This document shows positions 51,671 to 60,483 of a stretch of DNA of 64,000 nucleotides, one piece after another. The DNA is from Maribacter litoralis (lineage in GTDB: Bacteria > Bacteroidota > Bacteroidia > Flavobacteriales > Flavobacteriaceae): contig NZ_QCZD01000005.1 in the NCBI RefSeq assembly GCF_003075045.1, forward strand, positions 1 to 64,000, read 5' to 3'. The first letter of the stretch is position 1, and every line of letters starts with the position of its first letter. The notes beneath the pieces were generated by a model. The model was not told the DNA's origin, ran no database searches, and saw only the letters and a program-made list of their open reading frames with translations. The position numbers were made by a program, and so were the translations under genes.

Positions 51671-52963
51671 CTATTTTCCTTCGTACTTGCCCATGTAGCG
51701 TTTCCAAAGTTCTGTTTGGTGTGTTTCTAAAGAAACTGTACGTCCGTCAATGAAAACATGGGTTAATCGGTTTCCGGCCATGTCTAGAGCATCACCTTCA
51801 GAAATGAACAGAGTGGCACTTTTTCCGTTCTCCAAAGTTCCATATTGATCATCTATACCCAATATTTTGGCAGTATTTCCTGTAATCAATTGAACTGCTT
51901 TTTCTTTATCCAATCCCATTTGCGCAGCTTGTCCCGCGTAAAAAGGTAAATTTCTTGTCTGAAAGTTTGCTGCTTCAGAATTTTGAATGCCTACTAACAA
52001 TCCGGCATCTACCAATAACTTTGGTAACTTATATGGTAAGTCATAATCATCATCATCAAAAACGGGAAGGTTGTGGGTAAACTGTACCAAAACAGGAATA
52101 TTATTGCTCTTTAAAAAATCTGGAATTTTGTAAGCATGATAACCACCTATCAATACAATTTCTTTAGAACCATTGGATTTTAAGGTATTTACGGCATCTA
52201 TAATTTGCTTTTCATCATCGGCATGAACGTAAAGTTTCTGGCTTCCGTCAAAAATACCTTTCATGGCAGCAAAGGCTGGGTTAACCTCTTTTGGCGTCGA
52301 TTTGCCATAAGCTTGGGCATTTTTTAGAAAAGAAGCAATTGCATCTATTTGCTCAGCATAGTCTTTGTTTGGATGGTAACCAGGGTCCTCACCGGCCCAC
52401 CAGCGACCTTGTTTAAAAGTACTTGGCCAATTTAAGTGAATACCATCATCTACTTTTATAGCGGCGTCTTCCCAGTTCCAGGCATCAAATTGTACGATAC
52501 TTGAAGTACCGGAAATTAATCCGCCAGAAGGTGCAATTTGCCCAATTAACACACCATTGGGTCTCATGCTCTCTACAACTTTGGATTCTGCATTGTATGC
52601 AATTAAACTTCTTACATGAGGGATAAAATCTCCTATTTCATCTTCATCTTTAGAAGCTCTTACGGCATCAATTTCTACTAAACCTAAAGTCTTTGCCGGT
52701 GCAATGAAACCTGGGTATACATGTTTGCCGGTAGCATCTATGATCTTACCTTTTCTTGCGATTCTCATTTTAGAATCACCAACAAAAGTAATTTTACCGT
52801 CTTCGAACATAATAAGCGAACTCTCTATTGTTTCTCCATTACCTAAATGAGCCGTGGCCCCTTCAATAGTAATAGCTTCGGTCTGTTTATCGCCCGGTGT
52901 TTGTTGCGCTATGGCCGGTAGTGCCAAACCAAGGGCTATAATCAAGGTTATTAATCTTTTCAT
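51671..52963 (-). CDS. Exported amidohydrolase-like protein lacking the metal site
   Basis: A 430-residue exported protein (signal ending ALPAIAQ). The fold is amidohydrolase (IDATGKHVYPGFIAP, GILDDQYGTLENGKSATLFISEGD near the C-terminus as KILGIDDQYGTLENGKSA), but the first metal motif H-x-H is missing: PGFI is followed by APAKTLGL instead of D-x-H-x-H, and the later His/Asp ligands are not recognisable. It is probably a catalytically dead paralogue or binding protein partnering the 984-residue neighbour encoded 37 bases upstream. Confidence 0.8.
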   Translation of the reverse strand: MKRLITLIIALGLALPAIAQQTPGDKQTEAITIEGATAHLGNGETIESSLIMFEDGKITFVGDSKMRIARKGKIIDATGKHVYPGFIAPAKTLGLVEIDAVRASKDEDEIGDFIPHVRSLIAYNAESKVVESMRPNGVLIGQIAPSGGLISGTSSIVQFDAWNWEDAAIKVDDGIHLNWPSTFKQGRWWAGEDPGYHPNKDYAEQIDAIASFLKNAQAYGKSTPKEVNPAFAAMKGIFDGSQKLYVHADDEKQIIDAVNTLKSNGSKEIVLIGGYHAYKIPDFLKSNNIPVLVQFTHNLPVFDDDDYDLPYKLPKLLVDAGLLVGIQNSEAANFQTRNLPFYAGQAAQMGLDKEKAVQLITGNTAKILGIDDQYGTLENGKSATLFISEGDALDMAGNRLTHVFIDGRTVSLETHQTELWKRYMGKYEGK

Positions 52964-53000
52964 TTTTACTGTTTTATATTTTTGAATACTTGTGGTTATA

Positions 53001-55955
53001 TTAAAGGCTTTCGCAAGTGAAATCTCTTTTTATACTTTGCTTTGGGCTTTGTGTTTTTTTGCCGCTGCTCTTTTCTTTAAGCATCATTGTTACCAAGTCA
53101 TTACGTTCTTTTTTAATGGCGTCACGATTCTTCTTATCGGTTTCCAAATCAAAATAGGTAACCCCTTCTATCATTGTTTTTTCCGCTTTTGAATATACGG
53201 ATAACGGACTACCGGACCACAATACCAAATCAGCATCTTTTCCAACTTTAATACTACCCACACGATCGTCTAAGTGTAATAGTTTAGCTGGGTTGATGGT
53301 AACCATTTTCCAAGCCTCCAATTCTGTCATACCACCATATTTAATTGTTTTTGCCGCTTCTTGATTCAGTCTTCTGATCATTTCACGGTCATCACTATTA
53401 ATAGCGGTTACAACACCTTGTTTTTGCATAATTGCCGCGTTGTATGGTATTGCATCGTTTACTTCAAACTTATAGGCCCACCAGTCACTAAAGGTACCAG
53501 CGCCTACACCATGTTCAGCCATTTTATCTGCCACTTTGTACCCTTCTAAAATGTGGGTGAAGGTATTGACCCTAAAACCAAAGTGCTCAGCAACTTTCAT
53601 CATCATATTTATTTCGCTCTGTACATAAGAATGGCAAGAAATAAAACGCTCTCCGTTTAGAATTTCAGCAAGAACCTCCATTTCTTCATCGTAACGGTAT
53701 GGTTCGCCATTTTTCTTTTTGGTGTCGTATTCCTTAGCTCTTTGGAAATAATTCATATATAACTGCTCAACACCCATTCGTGTTTGAGGAAAACGGGAAT
53801 AACTGCCCCAGTTACTTTGCTTTACATTTTCTCCAAGAGCGAATTTTATAAACTTAGGAGAGTTGTCATAAATTAAGCCGTCTGCTTCTTCTCCCCATTT
53901 TAATTTTAAAATAGCCGACCTACCGCCGATTGGGTTAGCAGAACCGTGAAGTAATTGTAATGAAGTAACACCACCTGCAAGAGATCTATAGATACCCATA
54001 TGCTCTGGATCTACAACATCTTCCATTTTTACTTCTGCCGAACTGTTTTGACCGGACTCATTTACTGATAGGGCAGCAATATGACTGTGTTCATCAATAA
54101 TACCTGCAGTTAAATGTTTGCCGGTTGCATCGATCACCTTGGCGCCACCTGCATTTAAATCTTTTCCTATTTTAACGATTTTACCGTTTTTGACAAGTAC
54201 ATCTGTATTTTCTAGAACTCCAGCATCTTCACTCGTCCAAACCGTGGCATTTTTAAATAGTGTGTTTTCAGCTTTTGGTTTAGTAGCAAAACCATATCCA
54301 ACATTTGGGAATTTTACAGGAACTATATTTTTGGCAGCGGTAGCTTTTTCTTTTTCTGATTCCTTTTCAGCAAATGATTTTGATTTCGTTGCCGTGAATT
54401 TCGATTCTGTACCATCGGGCAGAACCAAACGACCGGATAAGTTATCTGAGGATTCTGTGACGGCACCTATCATTCTATAGGTTTTATCGTCTTTCTTTGT
54501 TGCAAAAGACATGGTTACCCAATTGTCATCGTATTTAATTTTAGAATTCAGTTTAGCGGTGTCTTGCTTAACCTCAATTTTAGGTTTTGAAACTTCTCCC
54601 GAGATGGCTACGTCGTAGGTTTTTCCTTGTACCATTAATTTGTAATCTCCTCTAATATCTTTAACATCCATAGAGTTAATTACACTTTTGGTTCCTTGTA
54701 CCCAGTTTTCATATAAGGTTGTAGACTTATCAAAAACATCACCGGATGTAATTAGAAAATTAGCAAGGTGCCCTGCTTTTAAAGAACCTATTTCATTTGA
54801 TTTACCTAATATTTCAGCAGGTACCGTAGTCAAAGCTTCTAGTGCTTTGGTAGATGAAAGTCCGTACTCAATGGCTTTCATTAATTTCTGTTTAAAATTC
54901 GAAGGAGATTTTAAATCATACGTTGTAAGCGAAAATTGAATTCCATTATCAGCTAATACTTTTGGGTTAGATGGTGCTTGGTTCCAATAACGCATATCTT
55001 GCAAAGACACATAGTCCACCGCGTATGGGTTCGAAACATCATAAGCATCTGGGAAGTTTATAGGTAAAATAAATTTGGCATTCGTAGCTTTTATTTCCTC
55101 TATTCGCTCAAATTCGTTTCCGCCTCCTAAAATCGTATACTGTATGCCATTGGCGTCACCAATTTTATCTACTCGTAGATCGTGGGATTTGTCTTTGGCC
55201 TCAAAAATCTGAACTAGATTTTTATTGTCGTTCAATGCTTCTAAAGAAAGATCTGTGGTCGTGGCATTCCCTTTGGCATACCAATCTGCGTCACTATACA
55301 TTTGTCGTAATAGTGCTAGAGTTCCCATTAGTGAACTTGGGTAAGATTGCCCTTTGGCAATACTTCGGCTCAAAGAAAAATATTGGGCAGAGCGATCATC
55401 CAGTATTCTGTTCGCATTGGTTCCTTCTCCATTTAAAGCGATAAGAACACCTGTGCCTCTAGCAATACCATCATGTATGTGTGAATTAACAACGCCAAAA
55501 CCAGCCTCTCGTAATTTTTTGGCTTCCTTATCGTCATATGTAAATTTCTCGATTGCCTTATTCTCTGGCATAATATGGTCATTCCAATAATAGCCTTCTC
55601 TAGAAGGTTCATATTGAGCAGATCTACCGCGACCCGGTTTCTTTTTAGCTTGTTCCACTCCAAATTTTGAGTATACATCGATAAATGATGGGTAGATTGA
55701 TTTTCCTTGCAAATCAATAACAACGGCATTTTTAGGTATGCTTACTGTACTAGAAGCGTTGACTACTTTACCGTGTTGGATCAATAGTGTTCCATTTTCA
55801 ATAACCTGTGTAGGGGTTACATAGATTTTAGCGTTGGTAAAGGCAGTATAATTATTGTTATTGACCTTTACGCCTGCGTTCTCAGGAAAATAATCCTGGG
55901 CATTTAAAAATGTACCATACCCAAGCAGGCATAGTGCAAAAAATAATTTTTTCAT
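53001..55955 (-). CDS. Exported double amidohydrolase (one degenerate, one active-looking module)
   Basis: A 984-residue exported protein (signal ending LNAQ). Module 1 (about 30-430) has an amidohydrolase fold with a degenerate metal site: YPSFIDVYSKFGV replaces D-x-H-x-H. A beta-rich linker with a TxSF-like segment follows (about 430-570). Module 2 (about 570-960) has the full site: IDEHSHI (H-x-H), FISCHSYVQ, FTHILEGYK and INSDDRE for the ligand Asp. It is probably an imidazolonepropionase-like or dipeptidase hydrolase of the periplasm; the substrate is unknown. The tail is basic and Lys-rich. Confidence 0.86.
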   Translation of the reverse strand: MKKLFFALCLLGYGTFLNAQDYFPENAGVKVNNNNYTAFTNAKIYVTPTQVIENGTLLIQHGKVVNASSTVSIPKNAVVIDLQGKSIYPSFIDVYSKFGVEQAKKKPGRGRSAQYEPSREGYYWNDHIMPENKAIEKFTYDDKEAKKLREAGFGVVNSHIHDGIARGTGVLIALNGEGTNANRILDDRSAQYFSLSRSIAKGQSYPSSLMGTLALLRQMYSDADWYAKGNATTTDLSLEALNDNKNLVQIFEAKDKSHDLRVDKIGDANGIQYTILGGGNEFERIEEIKATNAKFILPINFPDAYDVSNPYAVDYVSLQDMRYWNQAPSNPKVLADNGIQFSLTTYDLKSPSNFKQKLMKAIEYGLSSTKALEALTTVPAEILGKSNEIGSLKAGHLANFLITSGDVFDKSTTLYENWVQGTKSVINSMDVKDIRGDYKLMVQGKTYDVAISGEVSKPKIEVKQDTAKLNSKIKYDDNWVTMSFATKKDDKTYRMIGAVTESSDNLSGRLVLPDGTESKFTATKSKSFAEKESEKEKATAAKNIVPVKFPNVGYGFATKPKAENTLFKNATVWTSEDAGVLENTDVLVKNGKIVKIGKDLNAGGAKVIDATGKHLTAGIIDEHSHIAALSVNESGQNSSAEVKMEDVVDPEHMGIYRSLAGGVTSLQLLHGSANPIGGRSAILKLKWGEEADGLIYDNSPKFIKFALGENVKQSNWGSYSRFPQTRMGVEQLYMNYFQRAKEYDTKKKNGEPYRYDEEMEVLAEILNGERFISCHSYVQSEINMMMKVAEHFGFRVNTFTHILEGYKVADKMAEHGVGAGTFSDWWAYKFEVNDAIPYNAAIMQKQGVVTAINSDDREMIRRLNQEAAKTIKYGGMTELEAWKMVTINPAKLLHLDDRVGSIKVGKDADLVLWSGSPLSVYSKAEKTMIEGVTYFDLETDKKNRDAIKKERNDLVTMMLKEKSSGKKTQSPKQSIKRDFTCESL

Positions 55956-56126
55956 TACGTTTAGTTTGAATTAGTGTTTTAAAAATACTGGGATTCTACA
56001 GTAAAATGGGCTTATTTCACTTTTCTTTAACAGTTGAAAAAACGCAAATTGAGAATAGCTATTATTTTCTTAATTTTTTAAAGTATGGATGGAAATGAGG
56101 CGATTAGATCACGAAGTCTTAAAATA

Positions 56127-57194
56127 TTATAAAGGGTGATTTTTATGATAGGCTACTAAAAAGAGTACAACGGCATTATAGCTTCTTATACCTTCGGTCT
56201 GATTGTTGGCTTTTAAAAAAGTGTCGAATATAGATTTGAAAACGGGTTCCATTGGGTTTTCATAAGAATTCCAGAAAATTGCCATTTCTTGAAAATTCAT
56301 CTTAACACCATGGTTTAAATTCTGCATGATTCTTTCAAAGTCATCTTTATTGGTTCTTCTAACGTCGTTTAGGCAATAACCAAGGGCGTAGGCATAGGCA
56401 GCATACTTAAAATACGGGTCTTTATTGCTAGATGTTACCAGGTAGCCAATAAAGTTTGTCTCATTTTCAGCAGAATATCCAATTTGATGCCCCACTTCAT
56501 GGCCAGCTACAAATGGAAATCTAAAGTTGGGCAGTAGATCATTTACTTGGGCCTCATTGGTAAATGGATTTAAATACCCGGCATAACCCATATAAGTAAG
56601 CCCAGTGCTAAATAGCGATTTTTTTAGGCTAGGGGTGTTATATGCAAGAAATGGGTGTATTGTTTTAAGGTGTTTGTAACCATCAATCGTTTTGTTGAAA
56701 ATCTCTTTTTGGGAGTATGGTATTTTCACTGCCAAACTAGAATCTTTTGTAATTTGTAATTGAGATTCGTTCGTTTTTTTGATCAGGCGTTCTGTAAATT
56801 TTAAAAGGTCTTTATATTCCTTATTAGGTGTAAGTTGTAATTTATGCGCAAGTGGCTCTCTATAGTAGTTCATGCCCCACATAATATGAAAGGTAAAGTA
56901 GGTTACCGCTAAGACCATACCTACGTTTTCTAAAAACTTGAGTTTATTTCGCCAAATATGCTTTATTTTTCTTACGATATATAATAAGGCAAGAACTGAT
57001 AACGAAAAATATAAAAGGTCACCTACGGAAAATGGAATCCATCCAAATAAAAGCCTGAAAAAGTTAGAAATGATAGGATAAATACCCATGCTATAATATT
57101 GTTCAACTAAATCTGTACGGGTTGCCAGCCATTTCACAATTATGAATTGAGGAATTAGGGTTAAGGCAATAGCAGTTTTAAAGGATATCTTCAT
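56127..57194 (-). CDS. DUF3810-family membrane zinc metalloprotease-like protein
   Basis: A 355-residue protein with a few N-terminal membrane segments (IALTLIPQFIIVKWLA, IPFSVGDLLYFSLSVLALLYIV, VLAVTYFTFHIMWGM) and a C-terminal domain containing HEVGHQIGYSAENETNF, an H-E-x-x-H zinc site followed by an NE-type third-ligand region. It matches DUF3810, common in Bacteroidota and largely uncharacterised. It is likely a membrane-anchored protease. Its promoter faces that of pepD. Confidence 0.85.
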   Translation of the reverse strand: MKISFKTAIALTLIPQFIIVKWLATRTDLVEQYYSMGIYPIISNFFRLLFGWIPFSVGDLLYFSLSVLALLYIVRKIKHIWRNKLKFLENVGMVLAVTYFTFHIMWGMNYYREPLAHKLQLTPNKEYKDLLKFTERLIKKTNESQLQITKDSSLAVKIPYSQKEIFNKTIDGYKHLKTIHPFLAYNTPSLKKSLFSTGLTYMGYAGYLNPFTNEAQVNDLLPNFRFPFVAGHEVGHQIGYSAENETNFIGYLVTSSNKDPYFKYAAYAYALGYCLNDVRRTNKDDFERIMQNLNHGVKMNFQEMAIFWNSYENPMEPVFKSIFDTFLKANNQTEGIRSYNAVVLFLVAYHKNHPL

Positions 57195-57199
57195 TGACC

Positions 57200-57207
57200 C
57201 AAAAATA
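57200..57207 (-). promoter_or_regulatory. Candidate -7 element of the DUF3810 gene
   Basis: Minus-strand TATTTTTG, five bases before ATG 57194, so the mRNA would be almost leaderless. Confidence 0.55.
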
Positions 57208-57228
57208 GCGAAATCCTTTTTCTATGAG

Positions 57229-57236
57229 TACTTTTG
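57229..57236 (+). promoter_or_regulatory. Candidate -7 element of pepD
   Basis: TACTTTTG (TAnnTTTG) 26 bases before ATG 57263. An upstream in-frame ATG (57224) lies before this element and would not be in the transcript. Confidence 0.55.
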
Positions 57237-57262
57237 TGGAATCTAACCATGAAAATTGTAGA

Positions 57263-58708
57263 ATGGATATTAACAAAATAGAGCCCACATCTGTTTGGGA
57301 AAATTTTTCTAAGCTAAATGCAGTTCCAAGACCTTCTAAAAAAGAAGAAAGGGTTATTGGGTTTATGTTAGAGTTTGGAAACAAACTGGGATTGGAAACT
57401 ATTTCTGATGAAGTTGGAAATGTTATTATTAGAAAACCGGCTACCGAAGGTATGGAGGGTAATAAAATGATTACCCTGCAGAGCCATTTAGATATGGTTC
57501 ATCAAAAAAATGCGGAAACCGAATTTGATTTCAATACACAAGGTATTGAAATGTTCGTTGATGGTGATTGGGTAAAGGCAAAAGGTACAACACTTGGTGC
57601 TGATAATGGTATGGGTGTAGCTGCTATAATGTCGTTGTTAGAAAGTAATTATATACCACACCCACCGTTAGAAGCTCTCTTTACTATTGACGAGGAAACT
57701 GGTATGACGGGAGCTTTTGCCTTAAAAGAAGGTGTGCTTAAAGGAGATATTCTTCTTAATTTGGATACCGAAGAGGATGATGAAATAGATATTGGTTGTG
57801 CTGGTGGTATAGATGTTACCGCAACTAGAACGTATAGTGAAAAAGAAGGTACACATGGCGATGCCGGATTTCAAATAACCGTTAAGGGTTTAACCGGTGG
57901 CCATAGTGGTATGGATATTCATAGAGGGAGGGGAAATGCCAATAAAATTATGAACAGATTACTATACCTAGGATTGGATCACCATGTTCGCGTTAGCTTT
58001 TTAAATGGGGGTAGTTTAAGAAATGCCATACCTAGGGAAAGTGTTTGTAAGTTGAATATTGTGCGAAAGCAAGCAGATAGTTTTGTAAGCAAGGTAAAGC
58101 AGCTTTCCAAAACTATAATTAAAGAGCTAAAGGAACAAGAGCCTAATCTGAAAATTGAGATTGAGGATATAAAGCCCGCAAAAAAAGTAATGGGTCTTGG
58201 TGCTCAAGAAAAAATGGTAAAAGCTATTTATGCGGCACAAAATGGCGTATATGCTATGAGTGGGGCTATAGATGACTTGGTAGAAACATCTAATAATATA
58301 GCAAAGGTAAAGGTTGAAAATGGTAAAATCAGAATTGGTTGTTTGACCCGTTCTTCGGTAGATTCAGCTAAATTGGACTTGGCCAATTCTTTGCGGTCAG
58401 CCTTTGAATTGAGTGGTTTTGATGTAGAGTTAAGTGGAGATTACCCTGGGTGGAACCCTAATCCTAATTCAGAGATACTTACCGTTGTAAAAGATACTTA
58501 TGTCAACTTGTTTAAAGAAGAACCAAGAGTAGTTGCTTGTCATGCTGGTCTGGAATGTGGTATTTTAGGACAGAATTATCCTGAAATGGATATGGTGAGT
58601 TTTGGTCCTACTATTTTAGGGGCTCATTCACCAGATGAACGAGTTAGTATATCATCAGTACAAAAGTTCTGGAGTTTACTTTTGGAAGTTTTAAAGAATA
58701 CGAATTAA
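57263..58708 (+). CDS. pepD: Aminoacyl-histidine dipeptidase (PepD, M20)
   Basis: A 481-residue dinuclear zinc peptidase that splits Xaa-His dipeptides and other small dipeptides. Zinc-site motifs: LQSHLDMVHQKN, TLGADNGMGVA, FTIDEETGMTGAF, LNLDTEEDDEIDIG and CHAGLECGIL, with the lid-domain GGHSGMDIHRGRGNANK. The start at MDINKIEPTSVWENF was chosen because the longer frame from 57224 begins upstream of the promoter element. It is monocistronic, with its own terminator. Confidence 0.95.
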   Translation: MDINKIEPTSVWENFSKLNAVPRPSKKEERVIGFMLEFGNKLGLETISDEVGNVIIRKPATEGMEGNKMITLQSHLDMVHQKNAETEFDFNTQGIEMFVDGDWVKAKGTTLGADNGMGVAAIMSLLESNYIPHPPLEALFTIDEETGMTGAFALKEGVLKGDILLNLDTEEDDEIDIGCAGGIDVTATRTYSEKEGTHGDAGFQITVKGLTGGHSGMDIHRGRGNANKIMNRLLYLGLDHHVRVSFLNGGSLRNAIPRESVCKLNIVRKQADSFVSKVKQLSKTIIKELKEQEPNLKIEIEDIKPAKKVMGLGAQEKMVKAIYAAQNGVYAMSGAIDDLVETSNNIAKVKVENGKIRIGCLTRSSVDSAKLDLANSLRSAFELSGFDVELSGDYPGWNPNPNSEILTVVKDTYVNLFKEEPRVVACHAGLECGILGQNYPEMDMVSFGPTILGAHSPDERVSISSVQKFWSLLLEVLKNTN

Positions 58709-58724
58709 AATATTTAACTGTATT

Positions 58725-58762
58725 AAAAAAGGCCCTTCAGTGTCTACTGAAGGCCTTTTTTA
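58725..58762. terminator. Bidirectional terminator between pepD and the PPIase fusion gene
   Basis: AAAAAAGGC(C)CTTCAG with CTGAAGGCCTTTTTT: a GC-rich stem with one bulged C and T runs on both strands. Confidence 0.9.
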
Positions 58763-58781
58763 ATTGTAGTGTCAATTACTA

Positions 58782-59930
58782 TTATTCATTTATACCTGTA
58801 ATCTCAAGGTCAAAAATAAGGTCTGCATTTGGAGGTATTGGGCCACCACCTTGTTCGCCGTATCCTAAATGAGACGGAATGAACAAACGAACTTTGTCAC
58901 CAACTTTCATAGTTAATAGTCCTTCTCTGAAACCTGCAATTAAACGAGAATCTGGAGAATAGTCCATTGGTACAGGCATGTAACCACCACCTTGCTCTCT
59001 ATTCCAATCAAAAACACCGTATTTCTCGGCAATCTCTTGATAGTTACTGTCAAATAAGGTACCGTTCTCTAAGTAACCCGCATACATTACATTTACTTTT
59101 TGACCTACTTTTGGCTTCTCGCCATTACCATTTTCTAATGTCAAAACTTTAAGTCCAGATGGTAGTTCGGTTGCTTTTGCCTTTTGTTTATCTAGAGATG
59201 CAGCAAATTCATCTTTAATCTTTTGAACAGCAGCCAATTTTTCTGCTTTTTCTTTTTCAATGGCAGCCAACCTTTCTTCTTCACCGTCGAAATAATCGGT
59301 CATGATCTGAACAGCATCAAATTTACGAGCCTCTTTACCATTACGTATTATTTCTATTGTATTCATAATAACCGGTTCTATAGGTTTGTTACCGGCTCCA
59401 ACGGGTACGTTGGCGATGGAATCAACAACATCTAAACCTTCTACTACTTCACCAAAAACAGTATGTTTATTGTTTAGCCATGGTGTCTCTTTATGTGTAA
59501 TGAAGAATTGGCTACCGTTGGTAGTTGGTCCGGAATTCGCCATAGACAAAATTCCTTTTTTATCATGTACCAAAGAGTCGTTGAACTCGTCCATAAATTT
59601 ATACCCTGGGTTGCCCGTACCTTGTCCTAAAGGGTCACCACCTTGAATCATAAAATCTTTCATAACCCTGTGAAAGGTTAAGCCGTCATAGTACTTTTTA
59701 TCTTTATATTCCTCGCTAACGAAAGTATTTGTACCCTCTGCCAAAGAAACAAAATTGGCAACGGTAACAGGAGTTTTTTCTTGCTCTAAGCGAACAATGA
59801 TGTCACCTTTAGAAGTTTTGATATCGGCGAACAAACCGTCGCCTAAATCTGCTCTTTTGCTAGTTTTACAGCTGGTTATTAGTAAACCTAGAACTGCAAG
59901 CAAGTACATTTTTTTAATCATAATGGTCAT
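58782..59930 (-). CDS. Cyclophilin-FKBP fusion lipoprotein (peptidylprolyl isomerase)
   Basis: A 382-residue lipoprotein (lipobox LLITSCKTS). The N-terminal cyclophilin domain (about 30-200) has FHRVMKDFMIQGGDPLGQGTG and GSQFFITHKETPWLNNKHTVFG, with the catalytic Arg in FHRV. A Lys/Glu-rich helical linker (about 215-255) leads to a C-terminal FKBP domain (about 270-382) with YAGYLENGTLFDSNY, GFREGLLTMKVGDK and PSHLGYGEQG. It is probably a periplasmic prolyl isomerase. It directly follows gldI, so it may assist envelope folding with it. ATG 59930 or 59921 could be the start. Confidence 0.9.
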   Translation of the reverse strand: MTIMIKKMYLLAVLGLLITSCKTSKRADLGDGLFADIKTSKGDIIVRLEQEKTPVTVANFVSLAEGTNTFVSEEYKDKKYYDGLTFHRVMKDFMIQGGDPLGQGTGNPGYKFMDEFNDSLVHDKKGILSMANSGPTTNGSQFFITHKETPWLNNKHTVFGEVVEGLDVVDSIANVPVGAGNKPIEPVIMNTIEIIRNGKEARKFDAVQIMTDYFDGEEERLAAIEKEKAEKLAAVQKIKDEFAASLDKQKAKATELPSGLKVLTLENGNGEKPKVGQKVNVMYAGYLENGTLFDSNYQEIAEKYGVFDWNREQGGGYMPVPMDYSPDSRLIAGFREGLLTMKVGDKVRLFIPSHLGYGEQGGGPIPPNADLIFDLEITGINE

Positions 59931-59931
59931 T

Positions 59932-60483
59932 TTAATTTACTGTATTTTCTTGTTGTTTTTCTATTTGTAAAATTGTGATAGTTGATTTAATAGGTACATT
60001 GGTGCCTATTTTATTTTCATCACCATGATATCCATAAGCAATGGAGGAAGGAAACAAAAACGTAGCTCGTTCATTTTCCTTTAGCATTTTAATGGCTTCG
60101 CGTAAACCCAAAAATAACTCTTGCTTATCTACCTTATAGTTTACGACCCCAATATCTTCTTTAGAGTAAATGGTGTCATTGTCCAAAGTGAGAATGTCAT
60201 AAGTAAAAACAACCAAATCATCTGTTTTGGGCGTATAATCACTTTCTTCATTTACGGTTAAATAATGGTACCACGAGCCAGATTTGCTGTGGTCGTAATG
60301 TTTAAGTGAATCTAATTTTATGATAGACTGAATTTTTTTTTCTTCAGCTTCAAGTAGTTTTCGGCTTCTTTCTATGGATGCCTTAAAAAAGCTGCCACTT
60401 TTGGTTTGTACCGGTTTTCTGGGTTCAGGACCATCACAGCTGCTTATGATTATAGCTAAAAATAAAATTGTTAGTATTCTCAT
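59932..60483 (-). CDS. gldI: Gliding-motility lipoprotein GldI (FKBP-type PPIase)
   Basis: A 183-residue lipoprotein (lipobox IISSCDGPEPRKPVQ). It has the characteristic GldI core KSGSFFKASIERSRKLLEAEEK, TPKTDDLVVFTYDIL, DTIYSKEDIGVVNYKVDKQELFLGLREAI and FLFPSSIAYGYHGDENKIGTNVPIKSTI. GldI is one of the Gld proteins needed for gliding in Flavobacterium johnsoniae. Its FKBP fold suggests folding of gliding or T9SS components. The start overlaps the nrnA stop by four bases. Its presence marks a gliding-type flavobacterium. Confidence 0.93.
   Translation of the reverse strand: MRILTILFLAIIISSCDGPEPRKPVQTKSGSFFKASIERSRKLLEAEEKKIQSIIKLDSLKHYDHSKSGSWYHYLTVNEESDYTPKTDDLVVFTYDILTLDNDTIYSKEDIGVVNYKVDKQELFLGLREAIKMLKENERATFLFPSSIAYGYHGDENKIGTNVPIKSTITILQIEKQQENTVN

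Noticed and set aside
53361..54480. Several plus-strand frames antisense to the double amidohydrolase
   Set aside because: They have low-complexity Ser/Thr/Pro composition typical of antisense frames and no recognisable domain.
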